Below are positions 8,542 through 17,615 of a stretch of DNA of 64,000 bases, piece after piece (position 1 is the first letter of the stretch; every line of letters starts with the position of its first letter). A model generated the notes under the pieces. That model saw nothing but the letters and a program-made list of their open reading frames with translations, did no database searches and was not told where the DNA came from. Location: the NCBI GenBank assembly GCA_023402845.1, contig JAEYFP010000011.1, forward strand, positions 15,334 through 79,333, written 5' to 3'. This stretch comes from Bacillota bacterium. GTDB taxonomy: Bacteria; Bacillota; Clostridia; Lachnospirales; Lachnospiraceae. A program made the translations under genes and the position numbers.

Positions 8542-8748
8542 TTATTTGCTTTCGACGCCATATTTCTTGTTGAACTTGTCGATACGTCCGGCAGCTCTGG
8601 CTGACTTCTGCTGGCCTGTATAGAATGAGTGGCACTTAGAGCAGATCTCAACGTGAATTTCCTTCTTTGTCGAGCCTGTCACAAATGTGTTTCCGCAGTT
8701 GCAGGTCACCGTTGCCTGATGATAATCCGGATGGATTCCTTCTTTCAT
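8542..8748 (-). CDS. rpmE: 50S ribosomal protein L31 (zinc-binding type)
   Basis: A 68-residue L31 starting MKEGIHPDYHQATVTC. Four zinc-ligand cysteines are visible as C-N-C-G near residues 16-18 and C-S-K-C near 36-39, so this is the C+ form rather than the zinc-free paralog. The start at 8748 is chosen because AGAGAGGTG lies 7-8 bases upstream; the in-frame GTG three codons earlier is part of that binding site. A consensus promoter precedes it. Confidence 0.96.
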   Translation of the reverse strand: MKEGIHPDYHQATVTCNCGNTFVTGSTKKEIHVEICSKCHSFYTGQQKSARAAGRIDKFNKKYGVESK

Positions 8749-8806
8749 TTCTTTCACCTCTCTATATTCATAGTTCTTTTTTTACATATTGATAAACAGC
8801 TTAGTA

Positions 8807-8835
8807 ATTGTAACATAGCTTACCTGCTTGTGCAA
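8807..8835 (-). promoter_or_regulatory. SigA-type promoter of rpmE
   Basis: TTGCAC (8830-8835) and TACAAT (8807-8812) with a 17-base spacer on the minus strand, about 60 bases before the rpmE start. It lies in the gap between rho and rpmE, so rpmE has its own transcription start. Confidence 0.75.
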
Positions 8836-8842
8836 GTACTTT

Positions 8843-10339
8843 TTATATAAACCTGATTTTTTTCACCATGTCCACAAACTCCCTGTTATTGCGGGTACGC
8901 ACAAACATATCCAATATCTTCTCTACCGCCTCGTCAGCCTTCATTCCGTTCAGCGCTTTGCGCATAATGTTTATGGCCTCGAGCTCTTCTCTGTCAAGCA
9001 GCAGATCCTCTCGTCTCGTACCGGATTTCGGAATATCAATCGCGGGAAATACACGCTTTTCGGAAAGCTTTCTGTCCAGCACCATTTCCATGTTACCTGT
9101 TCCCTTGAATTCCTCGTATACGACATCATCCATCTTGCTTCCGGTCTCAATCAGTGCGGTAGCAAGAATTGTCAGGCTGCCGCCCTCGCGCATATTTCTC
9201 GCCGCGCCGAAAAACCGCTTCGGCATATGAAGCGCCGCCGGATCCAAACCACCGGACAGCGTCCTTCCGCTGGGCGGAACTGTCAGATTATAAGCTCTTG
9301 TCAGCCTCGTAATGCTGTCAAGCAGGATCGTAACCTCTCTACCGTGCTCAACAAGGCGCTTTGCCCGTTCAATGACCATTTCCGAAACCCGCTTGTGATG
9401 CTCCGGCAGTTCATCGAACGTAGAATAAATGACTTCGACATTTCTTCCCTCGATCGCCTCCTTAATATCCGTAACTTCCTCAGGACGCTCATCAATCAGG
9501 AGGATAATCAAGTGCATTTCCGGATTGTTTCTCGTAACGGACTTTGCTACCTCCTTGAGCAGTGTCGTCTTTCCTGCCTTTGGCGGGGAAACGATCATAC
9601 CGCGTTGTCCTTTGCCGACAGGGGACATCAAATCCATAATCCGCATTGCGATGCTGCCGCCCTGCATTTCGAGGTGAATGCGCTCATTTGGAAAAATCGG
9701 GGTCAGATCCTCGAAGTTTTTTCTTCTGGAAGCCTCCGCCGGCGTCATTCCGTTGATCGTCTTGACAAACAGCAATGCGCCGAATTTATCGTTCTGGGTC
9801 TTTACCCTTGTATTGCCGACAATGATATCACCGGTTTTTAAACCGAAACGGCGAATCTGGCTGGGTGCCACATAAACATCATTCTCACCCGGCAAATAAT
9901 TTTCACTCCTGATAAAACCATAACCGTCCGTGAGTACCTCAAGTATCCCATTTGCCGCAATTCCGCTGTCAAGGCTCTTCTTTTCCTCGGAAATGTCAAT
10001 ATCCTCTGTAAGTCCTGTCTCCGCCTGTGCCGCAGGCTTGTCTGCCGCTTTTTCGCCGGAAGCTCTATTTTCTTCTCTGACCGAAGGTCTGTTTTCTTCT
10101 CTTACGGATGGTCTGCTTTCCTCTCTGACTGCAGGCTTGCTTTCCGCTTCGTTTTCCGCCTTTCCTGCAGGCTTGCTTTCCGTTTCGCTTTCCGCCTTTC
10201 CTGCCGCCTTCTCATCTTCCGCCACCATCGCCTCCACGACCGCCGATTTTTTCATGGCAGAAACATTTTTGATTCCCCGCGCCTTTGCAATATCCTTTAA
10301 GGCTGCAAGAGACAGGGATTCATACCTCTCACGCATCAT
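8843..10339 (-). CDS. rho: Transcription termination factor Rho
   Basis: Rho is the hexameric RNA-dependent ATPase that ends transcription. The 498-residue protein begins with a SAP-like Rho N-terminal region (SLAALKDIAKARGI), then a low-complexity insert at about residues 46-92 made of near-repeats of ESKPAGKAE and VREENRPS. The cold-shock-type RNA-binding domain follows (GILEVLTDGYGFIRS), then the ATPase domain with PPKAGKTTLLK (P-loop), LLIDERPEEV and the Q/R-loop region. AGGAGG lies 10 bases before the ATG. Its neighbours rpmE, DUF1385, prmC and prfA form a conserved block. Confidence 0.97.
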   Translation of the reverse strand: MMRERYESLSLAALKDIAKARGIKNVSAMKKSAVVEAMVAEDEKAAGKAESETESKPAGKAENEAESKPAVREESRPSVREENRPSVREENRASGEKAADKPAAQAETGLTEDIDISEEKKSLDSGIAANGILEVLTDGYGFIRSENYLPGENDVYVAPSQIRRFGLKTGDIIVGNTRVKTQNDKFGALLFVKTINGMTPAEASRRKNFEDLTPIFPNERIHLEMQGGSIAMRIMDLMSPVGKGQRGMIVSPPKAGKTTLLKEVAKSVTRNNPEMHLIILLIDERPEEVTDIKEAIEGRNVEVIYSTFDELPEHHKRVSEMVIERAKRLVEHGREVTILLDSITRLTRAYNLTVPPSGRTLSGGLDPAALHMPKRFFGAARNMREGGSLTILATALIETGSKMDDVVYEEFKGTGNMEMVLDRKLSEKRVFPAIDIPKSGTRREDLLLDREELEAINIMRKALNGMKADEAVEKILDMFVRTRNNREFVDMVKKIRFI

Positions 10340-10526
10340 ACTTTTTCTTCCTCCTAAAAGAGCCTTTCCTAAAATGAAACATTTTTTATTTTATAGTAAC
10401 GTTATTTGAACTATTTTTGTACACTTTATGTCTGTCTTTGGGATTATAAATGGATTTGATAACAAAAAATAGGATCACTAACCAATCTGCATTATACATT
10501 ATTTTTTCAAAAAAGGCAACAACAAC

Positions 10527-10555
10527 TTGATTTCATTCTTCTAATCCTTTATGAT
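10527..10555 (+). promoter_or_regulatory. Promoter for the radical SAM/DUF4364 pair
   Basis: TTGATT (10527-10532), a 17-base spacer and TATGAT (10550-10555), about 70 bases before the radical SAM start codon. The rest of the 10340-10627 gap shows only AT-rich sequence upstream of rho. Confidence 0.65.
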
Positions 10556-10627
10556 AAGAATAGGGGAAACAGAGTTGTCCGCAGCGATTTTGACCGCTTC
10601 GGACGGTTTCTGTACAGGGAGCATGAG

Positions 10628-11566
10628 ATGGCATCACAAAAGCAATGGGGTCAAAAGCCATACTATTCTTTAGACTATTATTTGAGGGAGCATTTTGGTC
10701 AAAAGCTTTATAAGCTTTCTTTAAACGGGCATATGACCTGTCCGAACAGGGACGGGACAATCGATACACGGGGCTGTATTTTTTGCAGCGAAGGCGGCAG
10801 CGGTGACTTTACACCTGCAATGCTGTCTTCCATCACCGCCCAGATTGAAGAAGCCAAGAAGCTTGTTGCCGGCAAATATCATTCCAATCAATACATTGCT
10901 TATTTTCAGGCATACACAAACACGTATGCACCCGTTTCCCATTTACGAAAAGTATATACGGAGGCCATCCTTCATCCCGACATTGCAGCGCTTTCCATCG
11001 CCACCAGACCGGACTGCCTAAATCACGAGGTTCTTTCACTGCTTTCTGAAATCAACCGGATCAAACCGGTATTCATTGAGCTGGGACTGCAGACGGTGCA
11101 CGAAGAAACTGCCGGATTGATCAGGCGGGGATATCCGCTGTCCTGCTTTACGGAAGCTGTCAAAGCATTACACCGTTTATCCATTCCGGTCATTGTGCAT
11201 CTGATCCTTGGTCTTCCAAATGAAACGCCCGCTCAGATGCTCGAATCTGTACAATATATGAATGAGCTGCCTGTTTCCGGTGTAAAGCTCCAGCTCATGC
11301 ATGTGCTTAAGAATACGGATCTGGCTGCGCTTTATGAGGCGGGACTTTATACACCGCTCACCTTTAAGCAGTATTCCGATATTTTGGTTCACTGTATCGG
11401 ATACCTTTCTGAGCGGATTGTCATTCACCGCATTACAGGGGATGCGCCAAAAAGTCTGCTGCTGGCACCTGTGTGGAGTGCTGACAAAAAGCGGGTACTT
11501 AATACGCTTCATAAAGATTTTCGGGAAAGAAAGATCTGGCAGGGAAAATATCTGACAGAAGATTGA
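10628..11566 (+). CDS. TIGR01212-family radical SAM protein (YtqA/YhcC type)
   Basis: A 312-residue radical SAM enzyme. The iron-sulfur cluster motif is the family's long form, CPNRDGTIDTRGCIFC near residues 38-53, followed by SEGGSGDF. TIM-barrel elements AALSIATRPDCL, FIELGLQT and HLILGLPNET follow. The reaction of this family is not established to my knowledge. AGGGAG precedes the ATG. A DUF4364 gene follows 25 bases downstream on the same strand. Confidence 0.9.
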   Translation: MASQKQWGQKPYYSLDYYLREHFGQKLYKLSLNGHMTCPNRDGTIDTRGCIFCSEGGSGDFTPAMLSSITAQIEEAKKLVAGKYHSNQYIAYFQAYTNTYAPVSHLRKVYTEAILHPDIAALSIATRPDCLNHEVLSLLSEINRIKPVFIELGLQTVHEETAGLIRRGYPLSCFTEAVKALHRLSIPVIVHLILGLPNETPAQMLESVQYMNELPVSGVKLQLMHVLKNTDLAALYEAGLYTPLTFKQYSDILVHCIGYLSERIVIHRITGDAPKSLLLAPVWSADKKRVLNTLHKDFRERKIWQGKYLTED

Positions 11567-11591
11567 TGAAAAACAGGAGGTGGAAAAGCCT

Positions 11592-12107
11592 ATGACCGAT
11601 CCATTGACGCTCTATAAACTGATTGTCCTTTATATGCTTGACCAAGTGGACTTTCCGCTCACAAAAGCCCAGATTTTTGATTTTATATTAGAAAAAGAAT
11701 ATACCAATTATTTTACACTCCAGCAGGTTACCTGTGAACTGATTGACACCGGACTCGTCGAATCAAAATCACTGCGAAACAGTTCACATTTAAAAATCAC
11801 GGAGGAAGGCAGGCGCACGCTTAACTATTTCAACGGAAGAATTTCCGATGCGATCAAAGCAGATATCAACGGCTATTTTAAGGACAAGGAGTGGGAGCTG
11901 CGCAACGAGGTGTCCGTGCAGTCGAGCTATTATAAGGTCACAACCGGTGAATATATCGCGGAACTGATTGCGAAAGAAAAAAATGTGGAACTGCTCAATT
12001 TGAAGATTTCAATGCCGACCGAGGAAGCAGTTTTAAGCATCTGCGAAAACTGGCAGAAAAAAAATCAGGACATCTATGCTTATTTGATGGAAAACCTGCT
12101 ATCTTAA
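11592..12107 (+). CDS. DUF4364 family protein
   Basis: A 171-residue protein of the DUF4364 family common in Clostridia; function unknown. The first 75 residues read like a winged helix (LYMLDQVDFPLTKAQIFDFIL...YFTLQQVTCELIDTGLV...LKITEEGRRTL), suggesting a DNA-binding or regulatory role by fold only. The start at 11592 is supported by AGGAGGTGG 10 bases upstream. It overlaps the convergent cysteine-rich gene by 9 bases. Confidence 0.85.
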   Translation: MTDPLTLYKLIVLYMLDQVDFPLTKAQIFDFILEKEYTNYFTLQQVTCELIDTGLVESKSLRNSSHLKITEEGRRTLNYFNGRISDAIKADINGYFKDKEWELRNEVSVQSSYYKVTTGEYIAELIAKEKNVELLNLKISMPTEEAVLSICENWQKKNQDIYAYLMENLLS

Positions 12108-12332
12108 GAGCGCGACGATTTTTTCATAGTTTTCCGGTCTGTGCGGAAACGTACAATTTGTACAAACCTTGATGCGCCGTCCGTTCTTCTCCTTATATTC
12201 CGGTGTGCCGGGACAGTTCTCCTGTGAATACAGCGGGCAGAAACAGAACAGGCAGTTCAGTTCCTGTATGCCCTTATGACAGGGATAATATTCACAATTC
12301 TTATTTTCAAAAAAACGGTACGAATGCTCCAT
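12099..12332 (-). CDS. Cysteine-rich small domain protein, end of the cob operon
   Basis: A 77-residue protein matching the cysteine-rich small domain family (PF04071), often found with cobalamin genes. About nine cysteines are seen in the pattern C..YPC....ELNCLFCFCPLY....NC and C.NC.FPH, suggesting a bound metal or iron-sulfur cluster. A role in cobalt or redox handling for corrin synthesis is inferred from position: it overlaps cbiL by 26 bases as the last gene of the operon. Confidence 0.85.
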   Translation of the reverse strand: MEHSYRFFENKNCEYYPCHKGIQELNCLFCFCPLYSQENCPGTPEYKEKNGRRIKVCTNCTFPHRPENYEKIVALLR

Positions 12333-13032
12333 CAGTCTTTTCCTTTACAATCACTACTGTTAAATAGCCGCTCTGTTCGTCTATTTTGTCTGCTCCCGCA
12401 GCAATCCGCTCCTGTTCCATGCCGCAGTTTGAGATACTGTAAACGAGAATATTCGCGGTCTTTTCAGTCTCAAGCAGCAGCTCCTTCAGTTGCTTTAAGT
12501 GCCTCCCCGATTTCATATAGACGCGCGTTCCTTTCAAATGCAGTGTATCCTCAGGTGCGATGCCTGCCGGAATGATATGGAGCTGCTCCTCCCCATTTAC
12601 GAGAGCAATTTCCGCTGCACAAGCAGCCGCACAAAAAGACGGTACACCGCTAATCATAACGGGAGTTTTCCCATTTTGCAATTCTTTTTCATGTAAATAG
12701 CCGTAGGTTGAATAGACAGACGGATCGCCGATTGTCAAAAAACCTGTTTTTTTTCCTTGTTCCAAAAATTTGGTTACTCTGTCATATATTTCCTGATGGG
12801 ATGCCAGCCGCTCCTCTCTGTTTTTTGTCATTAAAAACGGCAGACAGACAATCTCCTTTTCTTCAATTTCCCGGCAGGCTGCACGAGCAATGCGGTAAGC
12901 ATGGCAATCCTCCTTCGGCGCCGCCGGTAAAATGATTACATCGCAGCTTCTGATGCATTGCAGAGCATTTATTGTCATAAGTCCGGGATCACCCGGTCCT
13001 ACCCCGATTCCATAAAGCGTTCCTCTCTTCAT
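12307..13032 (-). CDS. cbiL: Cobalt-precorrin-2 C20-methyltransferase
   Basis: CbiL (CobI family) transfers a methyl group from SAM to C20 of cobalt-precorrin-2. The 241-residue protein opens with GTLYGIGVGPGDPGLMT, the tetrapyrrole methylase loop, and contains LTIGDPSVYSTYGYL near residues 95-110, the second conserved motif. The start at 13032 follows AAAGGAGG; a GTG five codons earlier lies within that region. It is encoded apart from the other methylases, after the ABC transporter genes of the same operon. Confidence 0.94.
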   Translation of the reverse strand: MKRGTLYGIGVGPGDPGLMTINALQCIRSCDVIILPAAPKEDCHAYRIARAACREIEEKEIVCLPFLMTKNREERLASHQEIYDRVTKFLEQGKKTGFLTIGDPSVYSTYGYLHEKELQNGKTPVMISGVPSFCAAACAAEIALVNGEEQLHIIPAGIAPEDTLHLKGTRVYMKSGRHLKQLKELLLETEKTANILVYSISNCGMEQERIAAGADKIDEQSGYLTVVIVKEKTDGAFVPFF

Positions 13033-13075
13033 ACTTCCTCCTTTCACGTTAACACAGCATTTCTATGAGATTTCC

Positions 13076-13837
13076 TTATGTAACAAAAAACAAGTGCTGT
13101 ATTCCCTCTTCATCCTTCAAAAATCTGGGCTTCACATGGAACACACGGCTTATGACATCACTTTTTAACAGCTCCTCCCGTGTTCCCGCAAACACCATCT
13201 GCCCCTGTTCCAGCACGGCAATGCGGTCCGCAACCTGCATTACATAATTCAAATCGTGCAGGATTACAACGACTGTTTTCCCCTGATCCTTCAGCTGCTT
13301 CATCAGCCGGAGCAGTTCAAGCTGGTATTGTATATCAAGATATGCCGCAGGCTCGTCAAATAGAAAAATCTCCGGCTCTCCCGCAAGAGCCATGGCAAGG
13401 TACACCTTCTGGCGCTGGCCTCCTGACAGTTCATTCACCCGTTTGTCCTTTAACTCTGTGATGCCGACTCTCTCCATTGCCCTGCTGCAGGCATCATAAT
13501 CCTTTTTTCCGTAATGTCTTGGATAGGACAGGTGAGGAAATCTGCCGTGCAGTACCATTCTTGATACGCAAATAGCACCGCCTGTATGAATTTGCGGTAA
13601 ATAAAAGACGCTCCTGGCAAATTTCTGCCGTCCGATTCCTTCTTTGTTTACTTCATTATAATAAATAGTGCCGTCATAAACCTCACAAAGCCCCACGGCT
13701 GCTTTCAGCAGTGTGCTCTTGCCGCTCCCGTTCGGTCCGATCAGCGCGGTAATGCTCCCTTCTTCAATGGACAAACTGACATCCTTTAAAACGGGTGTCC
13801 TTTGATATCCCGCAGTAACTGATTGCAGCCTAAGCAT
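13076..13837 (-). CDS. ABC transporter ATPase, iron-chelate/cobalamin type
   Basis: A 253-residue ATPase of the FepC/BtuD family. Walker A is GPNGSGKSTLL near residues 33-43, the signature is LSGGQRQKVYLAMAL near 137, and Walker B is EIFLFDEPAAYLD. It overlaps the permease gene by 8 bases, forming a three-gene uptake cassette inside the cobalamin operon. A corrinoid substrate is inferred from context; a ferric-siderophore substrate cannot be excluded from sequence alone. Confidence 0.9.
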   Translation of the reverse strand: MLRLQSVTAGYQRTPVLKDVSLSIEEGSITALIGPNGSGKSTLLKAAVGLCEVYDGTIYYNEVNKEGIGRQKFARSVFYLPQIHTGGAICVSRMVLHGRFPHLSYPRHYGKKDYDACSRAMERVGITELKDKRVNELSGGQRQKVYLAMALAGEPEIFLFDEPAAYLDIQYQLELLRLMKQLKDQGKTVVVILHDLNYVMQVADRIAVLEQGQMVFAGTREELLKSDVISRVFHVKPRFLKDEEGIQHLFFVT

Positions 13838-14834
13838 GATTACCTCCTTTTTTTCTGCAAAGCAGCCAGAGAAAAAATGGTGCTCCTAACAGTGATAATA
13901 AAATACCGACAGGCAGCTCATACGGCGCAAACCACGTCCTTGCAATATAATCGCAGGCCGTCAGCAAAGCTGCGCCAAGCAAAGCAGATGCCGGAAGAAG
14001 ATATTTACATTCGCCTCCTACTAACATCCTTGCAATATGCGGCACGATCAGGCCGACAAATCCAAGCAGTCCGGCAAAACTGACCGCCGCACCCGCCAAA
14101 GCCGCCGCCAGTGCAAGAAATAAAAAACGGTAAACGGAAACCGACAGTCCGAGCGCACGCGCCTGTTCCTCACCGAGAGAAAGAACTTCCAGCTCGTTGT
14201 TAAGCAGCATCACTAGTAAAAATGAAAAAGCCACTACGACTCCGGCATAGTTCAATACCTGCGGTGTCACCCCTTGCAACCCGCCGATTTTAAACGCACT
14301 GCTTGCCGCAAGAGAGGACTCGCTTACCGTATAAACTACATCGGAGGCGCCGTTCAGCAGGCTGTTGATCGCAACTCCGGCAAGAACCAGTGTAATTTTC
14401 GAGGAGCCGGTCTTTTTTCCGAGATAATAGACAAACAATACCGTGACAAACGCCCCGGCAAACGCAACCAGCGGCAGAGCCGCATAGGCGGCCGGAAACA
14501 AGGCCCCGCAAAGGACGACAGCAAAACCCGAACCGGCATTCACACCGATGATATTCGGTCCGGCAAGCGGATTGTTCAGAACCGTCTGAATCACCGCCCC
14601 CGAAACAGCCAGTGCCATTCCCGCAATGATGCCGCCCGCTACGCGCGGCAGCCGGACATAAAGCAAAATCCTTCCTGCCTTTGTGAGTCCTCCGGTTAAA
14701 AAGGTTTCCGCAAAATCAGAAAAGGTCAGACGCACTGCTCCTCCCAGAATGCTGATGATGGTTACAACAAAAAGCAAAGCACCAAGCAGCATTATTCTTT
14801 GCCGTAGTTTTTTTGTCCTTTTATTTTTTTCCAT
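13830..14834 (-). CDS. ABC transporter permease, FecCD/BtuC family
   Basis: A 334-residue polytopic permease. Family motifs seen are RLPRVAGGIIAGMALAVSGAVIQTVLNNPLA (given by position 56-86), GPNIIGVNAGSGFAV, and the ATPase-coupling region GLLGFVGLIVPHIARML near 255-271. About ten hydrophobic segments fit the BtuC fold. It lies between the binding protein and ATPase genes, overlapping both slightly. Probable corrinoid or cobalt-chelate import. Confidence 0.9.
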   Translation of the reverse strand: MEKNKRTKKLRQRIMLLGALLFVVTIISILGGAVRLTFSDFAETFLTGGLTKAGRILLYVRLPRVAGGIIAGMALAVSGAVIQTVLNNPLAGPNIIGVNAGSGFAVVLCGALFPAAYAALPLVAFAGAFVTVLFVYYLGKKTGSSKITLVLAGVAINSLLNGASDVVYTVSESSLAASSAFKIGGLQGVTPQVLNYAGVVVAFSFLLVMLLNNELEVLSLGEEQARALGLSVSVYRFLFLALAAALAGAAVSFAGLLGFVGLIVPHIARMLVGGECKYLLPASALLGAALLTACDYIARTWFAPYELPVGILLSLLGAPFFLWLLCRKKGGNHA

Positions 14835-15753
14835 ATAAATCGTCCGCTAATATCTGATAGCTTTCTCCCCATCGTTCATTTGGCTTATTATGGAACAGCT
14901 CCTTTGGTAAAACAAAATAATGCCCTTCCTTCACCGCCTTAAGCCCACTCCATGCCGGATTTGACAACAGCAGTGTTTCCGCCATCTGAAGTGCGTCCTT
15001 TTGTGACTCGCCCATTGTCGTCAAAAAAACAAAATCGGGATCCGCTTCGATAATCGCCTCCATACTCAAATCATCCAGCAGTCTGCCGTCACTGTCGGCA
15101 ATATTGACGCAACCTAAGTCCTTTAGCATCTGTCCGGTCATACTGTCGCTTCCCTTCGCACGCACCCCTGTTGAATACGCCCGCAAAAACAGCACCGACG
15201 GCTCGCTTCCGTCCGCCCGCTTCAGCTGCGCGGCAATTTCCGTTCCGACAGCTTCCACATGTTCCTGATAAAGATCTTTTCTTCCGGTGATATCTGTCAG
15301 AATATCCATCATTGCGGCATAATCATCAAACGTTTCCACATCAAAATATGCCGTCTTGATTCCTGTCTGCTCAAGTGTTTCCCTGATATCCACATGCTCG
15401 GCAATCGTTGAGGAAAGTATTGCCAGATCAATATCCTCCGCGACCATCCGCTCGATACTTGGGCTTTTCAATGTCCCAAGGGACGCTATCTCTTGTGTCC
15501 ATTGAATTGTCTCCTTTGCATCCTCGGTTGCTGCGGCAAGATTTCCGCCCGCCAGCAGCCATGCATCCGCAAGACTCCCCGACAGTACAGCCACCTTTTC
15601 AGGACTTTCTACGCTGATTTCAGATCCGAGCGCATCCGTAAATGTAACAGAAGCTTCACTCTGTGAAAAAGTCGTGCTCAAGTTCCCTTTGCATCCGGAA
15701 AGCAGAGCAATTCCCGCACATAGGCAGACCGCATATACTATCTGTTTTCTCAT
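14821..15753 (-). CDS. Substrate-binding lipoprotein, BtuF/FepB type
   Basis: A 310-residue class III periplasmic-type binding protein. The start at 15753 (MRKQIVYAV) follows GGAGG and yields a signal peptide ending in a lipobox LLSGC, so the mature protein would be membrane-anchored. The two-lobe fold is supported by ESPEKVAVLSGSLADAWLLAGG near residues 50-70 and the later ADPDFVFLTTMG. It overlaps the cbiK end by 4 bases. With the permease and ATPase it likely captures corrinoids. Confidence 0.88.
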   Translation of the reverse strand: MRKQIVYAVCLCAGIALLSGCKGNLSTTFSQSEASVTFTDALGSEISVESPEKVAVLSGSLADAWLLAGGNLAAATEDAKETIQWTQEIASLGTLKSPSIERMVAEDIDLAILSSTIAEHVDIRETLEQTGIKTAYFDVETFDDYAAMMDILTDITGRKDLYQEHVEAVGTEIAAQLKRADGSEPSVLFLRAYSTGVRAKGSDSMTGQMLKDLGCVNIADSDGRLLDDLSMEAIIEADPDFVFLTTMGESQKDALQMAETLLLSNPAWSGLKAVKEGHYFVLPKELFHNKPNERWGESYQILADDLYGKK

Positions 15754-16550
15754 TGTTTTGCTTCCTCCGCTTTTCTCAAATGCTCCAGATAAAGCTCCCG
15801 GATTCCTTCGTATTCTCCAAGTCCCTTCAGCAGGCATGTCACATTCATTCCGGCCGCTTTCGCCTTTGCCGCAAATGAATCCTGTTCTCCTGCCATATCA
15901 TTTACGGCATGTTCGCCCGCAACCAGCATAAACGGTACGAATAGAACAGCCGGACCAAATTCCCCTTCCGGCGGTCCGGAATGTTTCATCCTGCGGAGCA
16001 CCTCTTCGATCGTCACCGCTCCCTCAACTGTCGCTATAAAAATTTCTCTTCCTGCATAAGCACGCAGCGCCCGCTCCATTTTTCCATAGCTTCCATCAGC
16101 CTCATGCCGGGAGCCATGCCCCATGAAAATGACCACTTTATCACGTGCCGCTTCCTTCAGGGAGTCCCATAGTACCTTTGCGACAGTCTCGTAGTCCGCT
16201 TCTTCCTCCAAAAGCGCACCCGCAATGCAAAGCGTTTCAAAATCCGATCGGTATCGGTCTGCAATTTGCTTCATTTTATTGTTTTCCACACCGTCAATGA
16301 TATGCGTCGGCAGAATTGTCAAATGCCGGATACCGCTCTCCTTCATCCGGATCATTGCTTCTTCAATGGAAGGAACAGACAATTGATCTCTCTTCTTCAG
16401 TATTTCTCTCACGCGGCCGCTGGAATATGCCTGGCAGACTTCACGGTCCGGGTAATTTTCCCGGACCGCTGCCGCAATCGCTTCTATATTTTTTTCCCGT
16501 GTAAACTCATGGGTTGTCCCAAAGCTCACAAGCAGAATTCCATTACTCAT
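15750..16550 (-). CDS. cbiK: Sirohydrochlorin cobaltochelatase, CbiK type
   Basis: CbiK inserts Co(II) into sirohydrochlorin (anaerobic pathway). The 266-residue two-domain protein starts MSNGILLVSFGTTHEFTREKN; metal-site histidines appear in VIFMGHGSRHEADGSYGK and in the late AGEHAVNDM, matching CbiK rather than the short CbiX. It is cytoplasmic by sequence (no signal peptide). The start at 16550 follows GGAGAG. It sits directly after the cobalt transporter genes cbiMNQO, so supply and insertion of cobalt are encoded together. Confidence 0.94.
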   Translation of the reverse strand: MSNGILLVSFGTTHEFTREKNIEAIAAAVRENYPDREVCQAYSSGRVREILKKRDQLSVPSIEEAMIRMKESGIRHLTILPTHIIDGVENNKMKQIADRYRSDFETLCIAGALLEEEADYETVAKVLWDSLKEAARDKVVIFMGHGSRHEADGSYGKMERALRAYAGREIFIATVEGAVTIEEVLRRMKHSGPPEGEFGPAVLFVPFMLVAGEHAVNDMAGEQDSFAAKAKAAGMNVTCLLKGLGEYEGIRELYLEHLRKAEEAKQ

Positions 16551-16864
16551 GAACGCTCTCCGTTTTCCGACCACTTCTTGCGTTCCACAAGACGTCCCAT
16601 GCAGTATGCAATAATTCCCACGCCGATTCCCGTCTGTAAACAGAAGAAGAGACTTTCAACCTCTCCCGGAAGTTCGCCTTCAATCATCGTCTCCAGAACA
16701 GGTGTAAACCACGGCTCGTAGCTGCCTGTAATTTCTTCGATCATCACACTGCCGGCATCATCGGAGCCTCCGAATTCGGCGCCTTTTAATGCAAACAGCG
16801 GAACCAGTGAAATCAAAATCGCCGCAATAATCAACACAATTACTATCGTTTTTGTCTTTTTCAT
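16547..16864 (-). CDS. cbiN: Cobalt ECF transporter small subunit CbiN
   Basis: A 105-residue protein with two membrane helices: residues 4-28 (TIVIVLIIAAILISLVPLF) and near the C-terminus (FFCLQTGIGVGIIAYCMG). The intervening extracytoplasmic loop has FGGSDDAG and YEPWFTPV, the CbiN pattern. CbiN binds CbiM and is needed for cobalt uptake. It follows cbiM with translational coupling at the stop/start junction. Confidence 0.93.
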   Translation of the reverse strand: MKKTKTIVIVLIIAAILISLVPLFALKGAEFGGSDDAGSVMIEEITGSYEPWFTPVLETMIEGELPGEVESLFFCLQTGIGVGIIAYCMGRLVERKKWSENGERS

Positions 16865-16865
16865 C

Positions 16866-17615
16866 TTACTTTGCCTCCTTTTTGAATCCAAGTGACTTTA
16901 ACTCCGGTACCGCATACGTTTCAAGTGCGATCATGATCAAAACTGTCAGAATACCTTCCAAAATGCCGAGCGGAAGCTGGGTAGGGGCAAATACTCCCAA
17001 AAACTTAAGTATTGAGGCTGCGACTCCGCCCTCTGCGGACGGATAGGCAATCGCAAGCTGGAAGCTCGTCACGCAGTAAGTGAACAGGTCTCCTAAAAAA
17101 GCCGCTAAAAATACAGATACCCAACGGTTAACTTTCAACTTCTTACAAAGATGATAGATTCCATATGACAGAAACGGACCTGCGATCGCCATCGAAAACG
17201 TATTGGCTCCTATCGTCGTAAGTCCGCCGTGTGCAAGCAGAATTGCCTGAAAGAGCAGCACGATAATTCCAAGGATACTGACCGCCGACGGACCGAACAA
17301 AATCGCTCCGAGTCCCGTTCCCGTCATGTGGGAACAGCTGCCTGTTACAGAAGGGATTTTTAAAGAGGAAATTACGAATATAAATGCACCGGCCATCGCA
17401 AGCAGCGTAATATTCTTCCTGTTTTCATTCATCTTTTTTTGAATGGATAAAAATCCGGTTACTAAAAACGGAATGCACAGCACTCCCCATGCCACACAAT
17501 ACTTCGGAGCCAGATAGCCCTCCATAATGTGCATTGCACTCACATTGACCGTAATGCTCAACATCACACATACGATCGTCAGTGCGCCAATTGCTTTTCT
17601 TTGCTTCTTTGTCAT
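16866..17615 (-). CDS. cbiM: Cobalt ECF transporter substrate-specific component CbiM
   Basis: The 249-residue S-component has an N-terminal signal-like helix ending ...VNVSAMHIMEGYLAPKYC. Cleavage before MHIMEG exposes the conserved N-terminal metal-binding Met-His-x-Met-x-Gly segment known for CbiM/NikM. Six or more further hydrophobic segments follow, with SCSHMTGTGLGAILFGP carrying another conserved histidine. With CbiN, CbiQ and CbiO it forms the Co(II) importer. Confidence 0.95.
   Translation of the reverse strand: MTKKQRKAIGALTIVCVMLSITVNVSAMHIMEGYLAPKYCVAWGVLCIPFLVTGFLSIQKKMNENRKNITLLAMAGAFIFVISSLKIPSVTGSCSHMTGTGLGAILFGPSAVSILGIIVLLFQAILLAHGGLTTIGANTFSMAIAGPFLSYGIYHLCKKLKVNRWVSVFLAAFLGDLFTYCVTSFQLAIAYPSAEGGVAASILKFLGVFAPTQLPLGILEGILTVLIMIALETYAVPELKSLGFKKEAK

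Noticed and set aside
8828..9841. Long open frame opposite rho
   Set aside because: A 337-codon plus-strand frame lies entirely over rho, has no family match or ribosome binding site, and is explained as a shadow of the GC-biased rho codons.
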